A stretch of DNA of 64,000 bases from Planctomycetota bacterium (GCA_021413735.1 JAIOPV010000119.1:1-64000), one strand, 5' to 3'. Positions 46,517-55,534 are shown, counted from the stretch's first letter. Notes: generated from the letters alone by a model not told the origin. Numbers and translations are program-made.

Positions 46517-47155
46517 ATGGTCACCACGACTCTAGCCGCAGTCGCCCTGGCTGGGGCCCTCAGCGTAGGCGCGAAGCCATCGCCGAGTTGGCAAACGGAC
46601 TACGCTCACGCCATGTCCGCCGCCTCTGCAGAACGGAAGCCGATTGCCATTTTCATCGGGTCGAGTGCGAAGAAGCCCGGAAAGATGATTGACGACGGGA
46701 CGATCCCCGAAAGCGCGGCCCAACTTCTTCGAGAGAGTTATGTGTGTCTGTTTGTGGACACCGATACCGAAGCAGGCAAGGATTTGTCCAGCAAGTTTGA
46801 AATCGCCGAAGGATTGGTGATTAGCAGTCCTGGGGGAAATGTTCAGGCATTGCGGCACATCGGTGCCGTGGGCGGAACAGAACTGAGCCGGCAACTGGGT
46901 CAATTTGCCACCGCCGGGCAACCGACAACCACAGTCACGACCGGGATTCGTCCTGTGGTCGCTGGCACCTCGCAGATCATCATGAGCGGAAACTGCGCGG
47001 GCGGAAACTGTTACGCCAGCTACCCGAGTGGCACCTACCTGACCCAACCCACAGCAGGTCAGGTCATTGGTGGCACTGTCGTGTATCCGGCTGGCTATTC
47101 GGCGAACCCGTTCGGCAGCTCTTGCCCGAACGGCCGTTGCCCGAACCAGCGGTAA
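46517..47155 (+). CDS. Secreted thioredoxin-fold-like protein with Cys-rich tail
   Basis: A 212-residue protein from ATG 46517, with an aggagg ribosome site. A signal peptide (LAAVALAGALSVGA) is followed by a domain of thioredoxin-like layout (WQTDYAHAMSAASAERKPIA, IFIGSS, LLRESYVCLFVDTDTEAGKD), but without the CxxC active site. The C-terminal third is Gly/Ser/Tyr-rich with two C-x4-C pairs (CAGGNC and CPNGRC). Similar short secreted proteins are frequent in planctomycetes. No enzymatic role is supported. Confidence 0.78.
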   Translation: MVTTTLAAVALAGALSVGAKPSPSWQTDYAHAMSAASAERKPIAIFIGSSAKKPGKMIDDGTIPESAAQLLRESYVCLFVDTDTEAGKDLSSKFEIAEGLVISSPGGNVQALRHIGAVGGTELSRQLGQFATAGQPTTTVTTGIRPVVAGTSQIIMSGNCAGGNCYASYPSGTYLTQPTAGQVIGGTVVYPAGYSANPFGSSCPNGRCPNQR

Positions 47156-47174
47156 TTAGCAAACCCAGTTGGTA

Positions 47175-47246
47175 GTTTGCGAGCGTCGAGTTGTTCGCAC
47201 GCGGTTGACACCACGCTGACGGGTGAGCAACCCGACGCTCGCAAAC
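47175..47246. repeat. Palindrome between secreted protein gene and its convergent neighbour
   Basis: Arms gtttgcgagcgtcg and cgacgctcgcaaac with a 44-base loop. It lies 20 bases past the stop of the secreted gene. Confidence 0.85.
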
Positions 47247-47268
47247 GAGAGTTCCGCTGAGTGTGAAA

Positions 47269-47589
47269 TCAGCTTCCCATCGCCTTTTCCAATTCTGGCC
47301 GTCGCTTCAATTGCTTGTCGCGGTCGCCGCGATGAAGTTCATACACCCCCGGTACATCCAGCGATTCGCCGGGCGCAAGCCGACAGGCCGCCCGCTTTGC
47401 CAGAGCAAGCGAATACAGTTGCGGCACACACGCCGCACAACTCAAGAAGTAGGTTTTGAGTTCGTGAGTCAGCCCGTCGTTCCAGCGGGCCGCGACCTTG
47501 AACGCCGCGAGATTCGGGCAACCCGCCGTGTAGCACATCACGGTATACGGCGGCATCGACATGGGTTCGGTGTACAGTTTCAGGGTCAT
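47269..47589 (-). CDS. Small Cys-rich protein coupled to RNase III gene
   Basis: A 106-residue protein with two Cys pairs (CYTAGC and SCAAC) that could bind zinc, a central conserved LTHELKTYFLSCAACVPQLY and a charged C-terminus. It has no signal peptide. Its ATG overlaps the rnc stop (ATGA), so it is probably translated with rnc. Family not recognised. The overlap supports the start at 47589, although ATG 47562 (MSMPPYT) would remove the first nine residues. Confidence 0.72.
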   Translation of the reverse strand: MTLKLYTEPMSMPPYTVMCYTAGCPNLAAFKVAARWNDGLTHELKTYFLSCAACVPQLYSLALAKRAACRLAPGESLDVPGVYELHRGDRDKQLKRRPELEKAMGS

Positions 47590-48320
47590 CCCACAGGGTA
47601 CGGAAGCGGCTCACCGTTGATGTCCGCGAGTGCATTCACGGCAGCTTTCAACTCGGCGTCTTTCTTCGTGCGACCCCACGCAGCCGGGAACCGATGTTCA
47701 CCCACCTGCGCCGCCACCTTGAAACACTTGTCGTGATCCGGTCCCTGTTCATCGAGGAGGTAATAACGCGGCGTGTCGCCGTATTCACGCTGCACGACTT
47801 GTTGAAGCTGCGACTTTGAGTTCGCGTTCACGGCTTCCAACCCGACGCGATCCAATTCTGGCCCGATGAACCGCAGAATGAACGCCTTCGCCGCGTCCCA
47901 ACCACCGTCGAGGAAAATCGCCGCCACCATCGACTCGAATACATCCGCGAGCATGTTCGACGGAATCTCGCCGTAGCTGCTGACACCTTTGCCGAGAAAC
48001 AGGAAATCACCGAGGCCAATTTCGAGGCTGAACTTCGCACACGTCTTCCGACTGACGACCACGGATTTGACCTTCGTCAGATCGCCTTCCTGATAGTCGG
48101 GGAATTGCACGAAGAGTTGTTCGCAGGTAACCAGACCGAGAACGCTATCGCCGAGGAATTCGAGCCGTTCGTTCGACGCGGCACGGGTGTTCGCCCCGGA
48201 TGTGTGCGTCAACGCGGCCCGGAGTAATTCCGGCTTGCGAAAGCGGTAGCCGATAGTTTCCTGACAGTCTTCGAGGATTGTGCGTTCGCGGGAAGCTGGC
48301 AGGGTGTCGGGAGGAGGCAT
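47586..48320 (-). CDS. rnc: Ribonuclease III
   Basis: Double-stranded RNA endonuclease, 244 residues, for rRNA and mRNA processing. The signature NERLEFLGDSVLGL and the metal-binding DVFESMVAAIFLDGG are intact, followed by a dsRNA-binding domain (NSKSQLQQVVQREYG, FKVAAQVGEHRF, AAWGRTKKDAELKAAVNAL). ATG 48320 has a gaggagg-like run on the opposite strand and is preferred to TTG 48341. It is the first gene of a two-gene unit with the Cys-rich protein. RNase III may process the many hairpins found in transcripts here; that link is inference. Confidence 0.95.
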   Translation of the reverse strand: MPPPDTLPASRERTILEDCQETIGYRFRKPELLRAALTHTSGANTRAASNERLEFLGDSVLGLVTCEQLFVQFPDYQEGDLTKVKSVVVSRKTCAKFSLEIGLGDFLFLGKGVSSYGEIPSNMLADVFESMVAAIFLDGGWDAAKAFILRFIGPELDRVGLEAVNANSKSQLQQVVQREYGDTPRYYLLDEQGPDHDKCFKVAAQVGEHRFPAAWGRTKKDAELKAAVNALADINGEPLPYPVG

Positions 48321-48472
48321 GTTGAAATATAAGTCGGCCAAGCGGGGCGACAGATGTCTAATAACCTACCATTTGAACATGGTTGAGTCAACGCGGTGTC
48401 TTGCGTCTCGTGTCTCGTAAAATCGTTCTCAGTCCGAGCTGGCAAAAACGCCCGAATGATCTGACACATAAC

Positions 48473-49546
48473 ATGAATCTACCGAACGATACTTCCGCCG
48501 TGCCCCGAACACGCGGCTACCGGATGCCCGCCGAGTGGGAACCGCACGCCGCAACGTGGCTCGCCTGGCCACATCACGAACCCGACTGGCCCGGGAAGTT
48601 CGAGCCGATTCAGTGGGTCTACGGCGAGATTATTCGCGCCCTGACCCGACACGAAACCGTGAACCTTCTCGTCCCGGAGACACAAACCTCCGGACTCGAA
48701 GCAACGGAAGTGATCGCGCAGTGCGGCATCGACCCCGATCGCGTGAAGCAATGGACGTTCCCCACTGATCGCTCATGGGTCCGCGATTCCGGCCCGATCT
48801 TCGTCGTGAACGCTCAGGGTGAGCGTGTGGTACTCGACTGGCACTTCAACGCCTGGGCGAAGTACCCAAACTGGACACTCGACGACAAACTTCCGAGTTT
48901 CGTTGCGGAACAGCACAAACTTCCCCGCTGGCAGCCGCAATTTCGCGGTCACCGTGTCGTGCTCGAAGGTGGCAGCATCGACGTGAACGGGCAGGGACTT
49001 CTGCTGACGACGGAAGAATGCCTGCTGAGTACGACGCAACAGCGTAATCCGCCGATGGATCGGGCCGATTATGAGCAGGTGTTCGCGGATTACCTCGGGG
49101 TGAAAAAGGTGGTCTGGCTCGGACAGGGAATTACCGGTGACGATACGCACGGGCACGTCGATGATCTGGCGCGATTCGTGCACTCAAACACGGTTGTCAC
49201 GGTGGTGGAGAAGGATGCCGCCGATGCGAACTATGGACCGCTTCAAGAGAATCTCGAACGCCTCCGCAGTGCCACCGATGCGGATGGTCGCAAGCTCGAA
49301 GTCGTGACACTGCCAATGCCACGGCCGCTGGTGTTCGATGGAATGCGACTTCCGGCGAGTTACGCGAACTTCTACATCGCGAACGGCGTGGTGATCGTGC
49401 CGACATTCAACGACCCCGCCGATCGCGTGGCACTGGGCACGCTTTCGGAGTTGTTCCCGGATCGCGAAGTTGTCGGCATTCACTGCGTTGATCTGGTGTG
49501 GGGTCTCGGGACGCTCCACTGCATGACGCAGCAGGAACCTGCGTAG
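48473..49546 (+). CDS. aguA: Agmatine deiminase
   Basis: Cytoplasmic pentein-fold hydrolase converting agmatine to N-carbamoylputrescine in polyamine synthesis, 357 residues. Motifs: RMPAEWEPHAATWLAWPH at the start, DRSWVRDSGPIFV, FNAWAKYPNW, LEGGSIDVNGQGLLLTTEEC, the TGDDTHGHVDDLARF stretch with the catalytic His, and nucleophile Cys in GLGTLHCMTQQ. ATG 48473 (MNLPNDTS) chosen over the longer frame from 48383. No downstream amidase gene (AguB) is adjacent. Confidence 0.94.
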   Translation: MNLPNDTSAVPRTRGYRMPAEWEPHAATWLAWPHHEPDWPGKFEPIQWVYGEIIRALTRHETVNLLVPETQTSGLEATEVIAQCGIDPDRVKQWTFPTDRSWVRDSGPIFVVNAQGERVVLDWHFNAWAKYPNWTLDDKLPSFVAEQHKLPRWQPQFRGHRVVLEGGSIDVNGQGLLLTTEECLLSTTQQRNPPMDRADYEQVFADYLGVKKVVWLGQGITGDDTHGHVDDLARFVHSNTVVTVVEKDAADANYGPLQENLERLRSATDADGRKLEVVTLPMPRPLVFDGMRLPASYANFYIANGVVIVPTFNDPADRVALGTLSELFPDREVVGIHCVDLVWGLGTLHCMTQQEPA

Positions 49547-49557
49547 CGCAGATTCGA

Positions 49558-49605
49558 GGCGGTTAGCGGGTCCGCTTGCCGCCCCGATGGGGCGACCGCT
49601 ACACT
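49558..49605. repeat. Palindrome family C copy after aguA
   Basis: Core gccgccccgatggggcg followed by accgctacac, with a partial left partner (ggcggttagcggg). It lies directly upstream of the kinase gene. Confidence 0.75.
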
Positions 49606-49616
49606 TTGTACCCATT

Positions 49617-51953
49617 ATGTCCCGCGATCGGGTATCCTGCCGTTTGGCGGCGCAAGAGCCATTGACTGCGTGGTTCCCTTTCACACCCCCAACGGACGGA
49701 GGCGGCGTGATCGACGGCGGACCAACACCTCTGATGGGCGACAAAGACTGCTCCGCTGCGCGCGAGTTGAGTCTCCGAGGAGCACGTCCGCCCGCCAAGG
49801 TGCCAGGCTACGAACAGGAACAGTTCCTCGGCAGCGGGGCGTATGGCGAAGTCTGGGTTGCCGTTAATCGGAACAGCGGGCGGAAGGTCGCCATCAAGTT
49901 CTATACGCGCCGCGGCGGCCTCGACTGGGCTTCACTTGCCCGCGAAGTCGAGAAACTGCGATACCTGTTCTCCGACCGCTACGTCGTGCAGCTCTTCGAG
50001 GTCGGATGGGAATCCGATCCCCCGTATTACGTCATGGAGTTCATGGAGAACGGCTCGCTCGAAGACCTGCTGCGCACCGGTCCTATTTCGACGCACGACG
50101 CCATCGGCGACTTCCGCGAAGTCGCCATCGCACTCGTTCATGCTCACAACAAGGGCATTCTGCACTGCGACCTGAAACCCGCGAATATTCTGCTCGATCA
50201 CGACCGCCGACCACGCCTCGCCGATTTCGGTCAATCCAGGCTCACGAATGAGATGTCGCCGGCGCTCGGCACGCTGTACTACATGGCTCCCGAACAGGCC
50301 GATCTGGACGCGACGCCCGACGCTCGTTGGGATGTGTACGCTCTCGGTGCGGTGATGTACCGGATGCTCACGGGGCAACCACCGCACTACAAGAGCTGGC
50401 CACTGTCGAGCGGAAACCTCGAATCACAACTGGCCGCGTACCGCAAGCTCATCCTGACCTCGCCGATTCCCAAACTGCATCGGCAGGTTCCGGGTGTGAA
50501 CGCCGACCTCGCCAACATCGTCGAGCGGTGCCTGGAACCGAGTCCGTCGAAGCGATTCGCGAATCCGCAGGCAGTCGTTTCCGCGCTCGACGCCTGGCAA
50601 CTGCGACGAGTCCGCCGACCGATCCTGATCTTCACGGGAATCGGGTTCTCGCTGTTGCTGCTCATCGTGGCCGCGATCGGAACGTATGTTTTCCGCACGT
50701 CCGTAGCCACTGCTCGCAACGGCGTGATTGATCGCTCACTGGAAGGGAATCGGTTTGCGGCACGCACGGAAGCCCGTCAACTCGGGATGCAGATTCAGTT
50801 CCGCTGGGCACAACTCGAAGGTGCTGGACGCGACCCGCAGATCCGCGAGTTGATCTCCAAGGGCGAGAAGCTCAAGACCGATCCGAAAGCGTGTGCGGAA
50901 CTCGATGCGGCTCTCGCGGCTCGGCGGGTTCGCGCAGATCGGCAATACGACGAATTGAACCGCTCCTCGCTGTGGTTTATCGACGATGCCGGGGGCTACC
51001 AACGCGGCACGGCTCCAACCTACGAGGCCGACCGGCACAAGTATCGTGGGTACCGCGATTACTTCCATGGGCTCGGTCGCGAACTCGAAGACAAGGTCGG
51101 CCCGGCGAAGAAGATCATTGACGCACCGCACCGATCGCTCGTGTTTCGTCGGCAACACGAATCAGGCAACGCGGTCTGGTCGGTTGCGTTCAGCGTGCCT
51201 GTGTGGGACAACCCGACCGATCCCTTTGCCGAGCAAATCGGTGTTGTCGGCGTAACGCTGGATTTGAAGGGCAAGACTCGCGTCTCGGGTGACCGAGAAC
51301 GGTTCGCAGTGCTGATCGACACGCGGGCCGACATCACCGGCCGACGCGGGCTCATCATTCGCCATCCGTACATGGAAGACCTGCCGCCGGGAACCGAGGT
51401 GACTCCGTTTTACGCCGACGAGGTGGTGAAGTGGGCGGATGAAAAGAAGTCCGATTTCGCTCCGGAAGAAGATTATCACGACCCGGTTGGTGGCAAGTTC
51501 GACGGCGGCGCATGGCTCGCGTCGGTGGAGCGGGTCATTGTTCGCCCGGAGGAAGGCAAGCCGACCGACACCGGCTGGGTGATTCTGGTGCAGGAGCGCA
51601 AAGATGAAGTTCTCGCACCCGTCACGGCTCTGCAATGGCATCTCGGTCGTGGTGGTGCCATCGCGAGCGGGTTTCTGTTGCTCGTCATCACGCTGGTGTG
51701 GATGGGCACGGTTTCCGTGCTGGACTCTTCGCCGAAATCGCGGATGACGCGGTTGCTGCGTCGTTGGGCTGGCCTACCGACCACGACCGCGGGCGGCACA
51801 GCAACGGCCAACACAGCAGGGCTGAGTGCGAACCCGAGCGGCCAAACCATTCGGCCTGTCGAAGCGAAGCCGTCCGGTTCCGCAACGATCGTACCCGAAC
51901 CTTCTGCGAGGAAGCCGGGCACAGACGAATTCGACGACCCGCAACCGGACTGA
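49617..51953 (+). CDS. Membrane Ser/Thr protein kinase with periplasmic Cache-type sensor
   Basis: A 778-residue Hanks-type kinase. The cytoplasmic kinase domain (about 65-335) has the glycine loop LGSGAYGEVWVAV, Lys94 in VAIKFY, catalytic loop HCDLKPANILL (Asp185, with Cys in place of Arg, so a non-RD kinase), DFG at 203-205 and YYMAPEQ. A membrane helix follows (FTGIGFSLLLLIVAAIGTYV), then a roughly 300-residue extracytoplasmic domain of dCache/PDC type (DDAGGYQRGTAPTYE; HRSLVFRRQHESGNAVWSVAFSVPV), a second helix (AIASGFLLLVITLVWMGTVS) and a Thr/Pro-rich cytoplasmic tail with potential phosphosites. ATG 49617 is chosen; downstream starts near 49734 are possible. It stands 131 bases upstream of an FHA-domain cyclase, a likely phosphothreonine reader. 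Confidence 0.9.
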   Translation: MSRDRVSCRLAAQEPLTAWFPFTPPTDGGGVIDGGPTPLMGDKDCSAARELSLRGARPPAKVPGYEQEQFLGSGAYGEVWVAVNRNSGRKVAIKFYTRRGGLDWASLAREVEKLRYLFSDRYVVQLFEVGWESDPPYYVMEFMENGSLEDLLRTGPISTHDAIGDFREVAIALVHAHNKGILHCDLKPANILLDHDRRPRLADFGQSRLTNEMSPALGTLYYMAPEQADLDATPDARWDVYALGAVMYRMLTGQPPHYKSWPLSSGNLESQLAAYRKLILTSPIPKLHRQVPGVNADLANIVERCLEPSPSKRFANPQAVVSALDAWQLRRVRRPILIFTGIGFSLLLLIVAAIGTYVFRTSVATARNGVIDRSLEGNRFAARTEARQLGMQIQFRWAQLEGAGRDPQIRELISKGEKLKTDPKACAELDAALAARRVRADRQYDELNRSSLWFIDDAGGYQRGTAPTYEADRHKYRGYRDYFHGLGRELEDKVGPAKKIIDAPHRSLVFRRQHESGNAVWSVAFSVPVWDNPTDPFAEQIGVVGVTLDLKGKTRVSGDRERFAVLIDTRADITGRRGLIIRHPYMEDLPPGTEVTPFYADEVVKWADEKKSDFAPEEDYHDPVGGKFDGGAWLASVERVIVRPEEGKPTDTGWVILVQERKDEVLAPVTALQWHLGRGGAIASGFLLLVITLVWMGTVSVLDSSPKSRMTRLLRRWAGLPTTTAGGTATANTAGLSANPSGQTIRPVEAKPSGSATIVPEPSARKPGTDEFDDPQPD

Positions 51954-52004
51954 GCAGGCTGGGTCAAACGACCACAAACACCAGATTCCAGTACTGCACC
52001 CCTT

Positions 52005-52065
52005 TGTCTGAATCGTGTCTTTATCGGGTTTCGATCGTGCGACTGACTCTTCTGCTTTCTTGTCT
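52005..52065. repeat. Palindrome family J, single-arm copy
   Basis: tgtctgaatcgtgtctttat followed by cgggtttcgatcgtgcgact, homologous to both arms at 3997-4165 (one direct, one inverted). Here the second arm is missing. It separates the kinase and cyclase genes. Confidence 0.75.
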
Positions 52066-52084
52066 TTGATCGGTGGAACGAACC

Positions 52085-53932
52085 ATGCTGCTCATCGCAC
52101 AAGGCCCGAACGCGACCGACCGCTGGCGACATCCGCTGCCAGCCGAGGGTACCGTTGTTCTCGGTCGAGATTCGGCGACGTGGAACGCACCGTGGGAGCC
52201 GTTCCTCGCTCGTCGCCACGCGGAACTCACTCCGCATGGCGAACGCCTGAAAACACGCCGACTTTCCTCCGCCACGAACCCGATCTTCCGGGCCGGTAAG
52301 CAGGTCGAGTCGTTTGAACTGGAAGCTGGCGAATCGTTCGTCATCGGCCACACCGTGTTCACCCTCGTAAGCCCTTCGACGCGCACGTTCTCAGCGCTTT
52401 CTCCGGGCGAAGATCGCGTTCTGGTCGAAACGCGAGCCGTGAAACACCGCGAACTCGACGGCATGGCGTTCCGCGACGCCCCGCATCGCCTCGACGTCCT
52501 CAGCAAACTGCCGGACGTGATTTCCAGTGCCAGCGACGACCCCGATCTCTTCGCTCGCCTCACGGACATGCTCCTCGCGGGCGTTCGTCGTGCTGATGCC
52601 GTGGCGCTCGTCAGCACCAGACCCGCCGGCGACATCTCGAAAGAATGCTCCGTGGCCGACGCCACTCGCGCGATCAAGGTGCTTCACTGGGATCGTCGGT
52701 TCGTCGGTGAAGGAGCATTTGAGCCAAGTCGGAGGCTCATCGCGGAGGCAGTCGAGAAACAGGATCGAACCGTTCTGCACGTGTGGGGCAGCCACAGTCG
52801 GCCAAATGAGCCTGCCAAAGAGAATGAGCCGTTCACCCTTCGCGGCGGGTTCGACTGGGCCTTCTGCACACCGGTTCACTCAGAAGGCTGTCCGGGCTGG
52901 GGCATCTACGTTGCGGGCAAGTTCGCGGGTGCGGATGCGAGAACTCTGCTCGCTCCGTGGGACTCGAACGAACTCCGCGACGACGTGAAGTTCGCCGAAC
53001 TCGTCGCGGACATTCTCGGAGCACTCCGACAAGTGCAAGTCTTCCGCGAACGGCAGGGCGTGTTCCGCAGGTTTTTCTCCCCCGGCGTCATGAATCTGCT
53101 TTCCGGTCAGGAAGGCCCGCGTGCCCTGGAACCGCGTGAGGCGGATGTCACGGTTCTGTTCTGCGATTTGCGTGGGTTCTCGAAGAAGGTGGAGGAAGCG
53201 GGGGCGGACCTGCTTCCGATCCTGAATCGAGTCAGCACGGCGCTGGGGGTGATGACTCAGAACATCCTCCGGTATCGCGGAGCAATCGCGGACTTCCTCG
53301 GCGACGCGGCGTTGGGCTTCTGGGGTTGGCCGATCAGTCATCCGGGGAAGGCCGAGGATGCGTGTCGGGCGGCGCTTGGCATTCGTGCTGCGTTCGAGGA
53401 GATTGGCAAAGACCAGTCGAATCCGTTGTCGGGGTTCAAGGTTGGCATCGGCATCGCGTCCGGGCGAGCGGTTGCGGGCGGAATCGGGCCGGCGGAGCAG
53501 GTGAAGATCACCGTGTTCGGTCCGGTGGTGAATCTGGCGTCGCGTCTGCAAGACATGACGAAGTTGTTGCGGGTGCCCATTCTGATCGACGAGCCGACGG
53601 CTGTTGCGGTGCGAGCGCATACTTCGCCGGATGTGGCTCGCGTTCGCAGGCTGGCGCAGGTGAAACCCTATGGACTTGCGACGCCGATCATGGTCACGGA
53701 GTTGATTCCGCCGGCTGGTCCGGGTGAAGCGATCTCGAACAACGATGTGGCCGCGTATGAGAAAGCACTCGATGCATTCTTGGAACAGGACTGGAACGAG
53801 GCGTACAAGTTATTGCATCAGGTGCCGCCGGACGATCGCGGCAAGGATTTGCTGATGGAGTTCATCTTGAAGTACAACCGCACCCCGCCGACGAACTGGA
53901 ACGGCGTCGTTCCGCTGGGGAGCAAGAATTAA
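52085..53932 (+). CDS. FHA-GAF-class III nucleotide cyclase
   Basis: A 615-residue cytoplasmic signalling protein. FHA domain (1-98): VVLGRDSATW and ARRHAEL, the phosphothreonine-binding arrangement. GAF domain (about 130-325). Class III cyclase (about 345-545): metal Asp361 in VLFCDLRGFSKK, metal Asp407 in FLGDAAL, Asn483 and Arg487 in VVNLASRL. Where adenylate cyclases have Lys and Asp for adenine recognition, this sequence has Asp403 and Lys474, the reverse charges. The C-terminal 70 residues are helical (AYEKALDAFLEQDWNEAYKL). ATG 52085 preferred. The catalytic metal and transition-state residues are present, so activity is likely; the product (cAMP, cGMP or other) is uncertain. Placement behind the membrane kinase suggests a relay. 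Confidence 0.9.
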   Translation: MLLIAQGPNATDRWRHPLPAEGTVVLGRDSATWNAPWEPFLARRHAELTPHGERLKTRRLSSATNPIFRAGKQVESFELEAGESFVIGHTVFTLVSPSTRTFSALSPGEDRVLVETRAVKHRELDGMAFRDAPHRLDVLSKLPDVISSASDDPDLFARLTDMLLAGVRRADAVALVSTRPAGDISKECSVADATRAIKVLHWDRRFVGEGAFEPSRRLIAEAVEKQDRTVLHVWGSHSRPNEPAKENEPFTLRGGFDWAFCTPVHSEGCPGWGIYVAGKFAGADARTLLAPWDSNELRDDVKFAELVADILGALRQVQVFRERQGVFRRFFSPGVMNLLSGQEGPRALEPREADVTVLFCDLRGFSKKVEEAGADLLPILNRVSTALGVMTQNILRYRGAIADFLGDAALGFWGWPISHPGKAEDACRAALGIRAAFEEIGKDQSNPLSGFKVGIGIASGRAVAGGIGPAEQVKITVFGPVVNLASRLQDMTKLLRVPILIDEPTAVAVRAHTSPDVARVRRLAQVKPYGLATPIMVTELIPPAGPGEAISNNDVAAYEKALDAFLEQDWNEAYKLLHQVPPDDRGKDLLMEFILKYNRTPPTNWNGVVPLGSKN

Positions 53933-53944
53933 CACATCGAAATT

Positions 53945-54008
53945 GTGTAGCGGTCGTCCCAACGGGACGACGTCCGAAAGCGCCGCCCCGTTGGGGCGGC
54001 CGCTACAC
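53945..54008. repeat. Palindrome family C, two-arm copy
   Basis: Outer arms gtgtagcgg and ccgctacac; inside are two hairpins, cgtcccaacgggacg and gccgccccgttggggcggc. It lies between the convergent cyclase and phosphatase genes. Confidence 0.9.
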
Positions 54009-54019
54009 GATATTGACAT

Positions 54020-54706
54020 TCACTCGTCGTACTCAAGTTCCCCTTCGCGCCTGTTGCCGAGCATGTCGGCCTGCCAGTAACGGGCGTTGTTCACATCCAA
54101 ACAGGTCAGCCAGCCGCCCATGGAAGCCCGCGTGTCGATGCAGACCGCCCCGGGAATCACCTTCGGTAACCCCGACCGCTGTGCCGAGTGCCCGCAGATT
54201 ACCATCTTTCCGGAGTGGTGCCGCATCGCGTCGGGCAGAAACTCCCAGAACAGCGCGTTCTCCGGTTGATCTTCCATCTCAAAGCCGCACAGCACGGTCG
54301 CGTGTACGAAGATGAAGCGGTCGCTCTCGTAATAATTGAGCAGGTCGCTGATGATGAAGTCCCAGTGTGCCGCGGAAATTTCTTCGAGGCTCCCCGAGCG
54401 ACCCGGCAAGATGCTGTACGAAGCCAGCGTCTCGACGCCGCCGACGCTCAACCAATCCCGCTTTTCGCCGCGACCGCCACGGTAAGCGTCAACCATCAAT
54501 TTCTCGTGGTTGCCGCGAAGGCAGATCAGGTTCAGCCGTTCTCGCAGCTCCAGTAACCGATTGAGGACACCACGCGAATCGGGGCCACGGTCCACGTAGT
54601 CGCCGAGCGTGACGACCACATCTTCGCGTGTCGGCTTCACCCAATCGAGGAGGGTGTCGAACGCAGCGAGGCAACCGTGGATGTCGCCGAACGCAAGCAC
54701 ACGCAT
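54020..54706 (-). CDS. Metallophosphatase (serine/threonine phosphatase type)
   Basis: A 228-residue calcineurin-like phosphatase of the bacterial PPP/ApaH family. Metal motifs GDIHG (7-11), GDYVDRG, GNHE and a late GHSA are all present. MRVLAFGDIHGC begins at ATG 54706; the longer frame is rejected. It may dephosphorylate proteins, including targets of the nearby Ser/Thr kinase, or cleave diadenosine tetraphosphate. It is divergent from the HAD gene (38 bases apart). Confidence 0.9.
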   Translation of the reverse strand: MRVLAFGDIHGCLAAFDTLLDWVKPTREDVVVTLGDYVDRGPDSRGVLNRLLELRERLNLICLRGNHEKLMVDAYRGGRGEKRDWLSVGGVETLASYSILPGRSGSLEEISAAHWDFIISDLLNYYESDRFIFVHATVLCGFEMEDQPENALFWEFLPDAMRHHSGKMVICGHSAQRSGLPKVIPGAVCIDTRASMGGWLTCLDVNNARYWQADMLGNRREGELEYDE

Positions 54707-54744
54707 GGGAATGGCTCCGGGGAAGCGATCAGTATAACAGCACC

Positions 54745-55419
54745 ATGCCAATCCTACTTTTCGACATCGACGGAACGCTGGTTCGCACCGGCGGCGCAGG
54801 CAAGGCCGCCATGGAGCACGCACTCCAGACCGCGTTCGGCGTCGAGAAACTGCTCGACACCGTTTCGTATTCCGGTCGCACGGACCGTGCCATCGGCCGC
54901 GATCTGCTGCGAGTTCACGGGATCGACCCATCGCCCGTGAATCAGGTTCGGCTTCAGGAAGCGTATCTGTCGCAGTTGCCGACGCGATTGCAGACGCACG
55001 GCGGCAACGTATGCCCCGGCATCACGGAACTCCTTGATGTGCTGCACCCGCAGCCAGGCGTGGTGTTGGGTCTTCTGACGGGGAATGTGCGTGTCGGTGC
55101 GAAGCACAAGCTCGGGCATTTCGGGCTGTGGGATTTCTTCACCTGTGGCGGCTTCGGTGACGATCACTTCGAGCGTGACGACGTGGCTCGCATGGCGGTC
55201 GCCGAGATGCGTTCGCATCTCAAACGAGACTTCGACGCGGGCGACGTGTGGGTGATCGGCGACACGCCGTTGGATGTGCAGTGTGCGCGGGCGGTGGGTG
55301 CGAAGGCGGTGGCGGTGGCGACCGGCTGGCACCCGATTGAGGAACTCGCGTCGCACGCACCGGATTATGTGTTGGCGGACCTATCGAACCCGGAGGAGTT
55401 GTTGCGCGTCTGGAGGTAG
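54745..55419 (+). CDS. HAD-superfamily phosphatase (phosphoglycolate phosphatase-like)
   Basis: A 224-residue HAD hydrolase with a C1-type alpha-helical cap. Motifs: catalytic DIDGTLV at the N-terminus, the Gly/Thr motif LGLLTGN, a Lys in the KHKLGHFGLW region and the metal-binding Asp in VIGDTPLDVQCA. ATG 54745 (MPILLFDIDG) is chosen. The substrate is not determinable; phosphoglycolate phosphatases are the closest pattern. A tataac block at 54732-54737 just before the ATG suggests a very short leader. Confidence 0.88.
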   Translation: MPILLFDIDGTLVRTGGAGKAAMEHALQTAFGVEKLLDTVSYSGRTDRAIGRDLLRVHGIDPSPVNQVRLQEAYLSQLPTRLQTHGGNVCPGITELLDVLHPQPGVVLGLLTGNVRVGAKHKLGHFGLWDFFTCGGFGDDHFERDDVARMAVAEMRSHLKRDFDAGDVWVIGDTPLDVQCARAVGAKAVAVATGWHPIEELASHAPDYVLADLSNPEELLRVWR

Positions 55420-55441
55420 GAGAACGCAGTCGAAATGCTTT

Positions 55442-55512
55442 GCGAGCCACGGGGTTTATCCCCGTGGGCTTTGGAACTGCCGAAGACCACGGGGATAAAC
55501 CCCGTGGCTCGC
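55442..55512. repeat. Dispersed palindromic repeat, family A copy 4
   Basis: Arms gcgagccacgggg and ccccgtggctcgc, between the HAD gene and the WD40 remnant. Confidence 0.95.
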
Positions 55513-55534
55513 CTTTGCGCACGGGAAGACGCGC

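Noticed and set aside
51476-53620. Several minus-strand frames across the kinase and cyclase genes
   Set aside because: Shadows of two genes with complete catalytic motifs.
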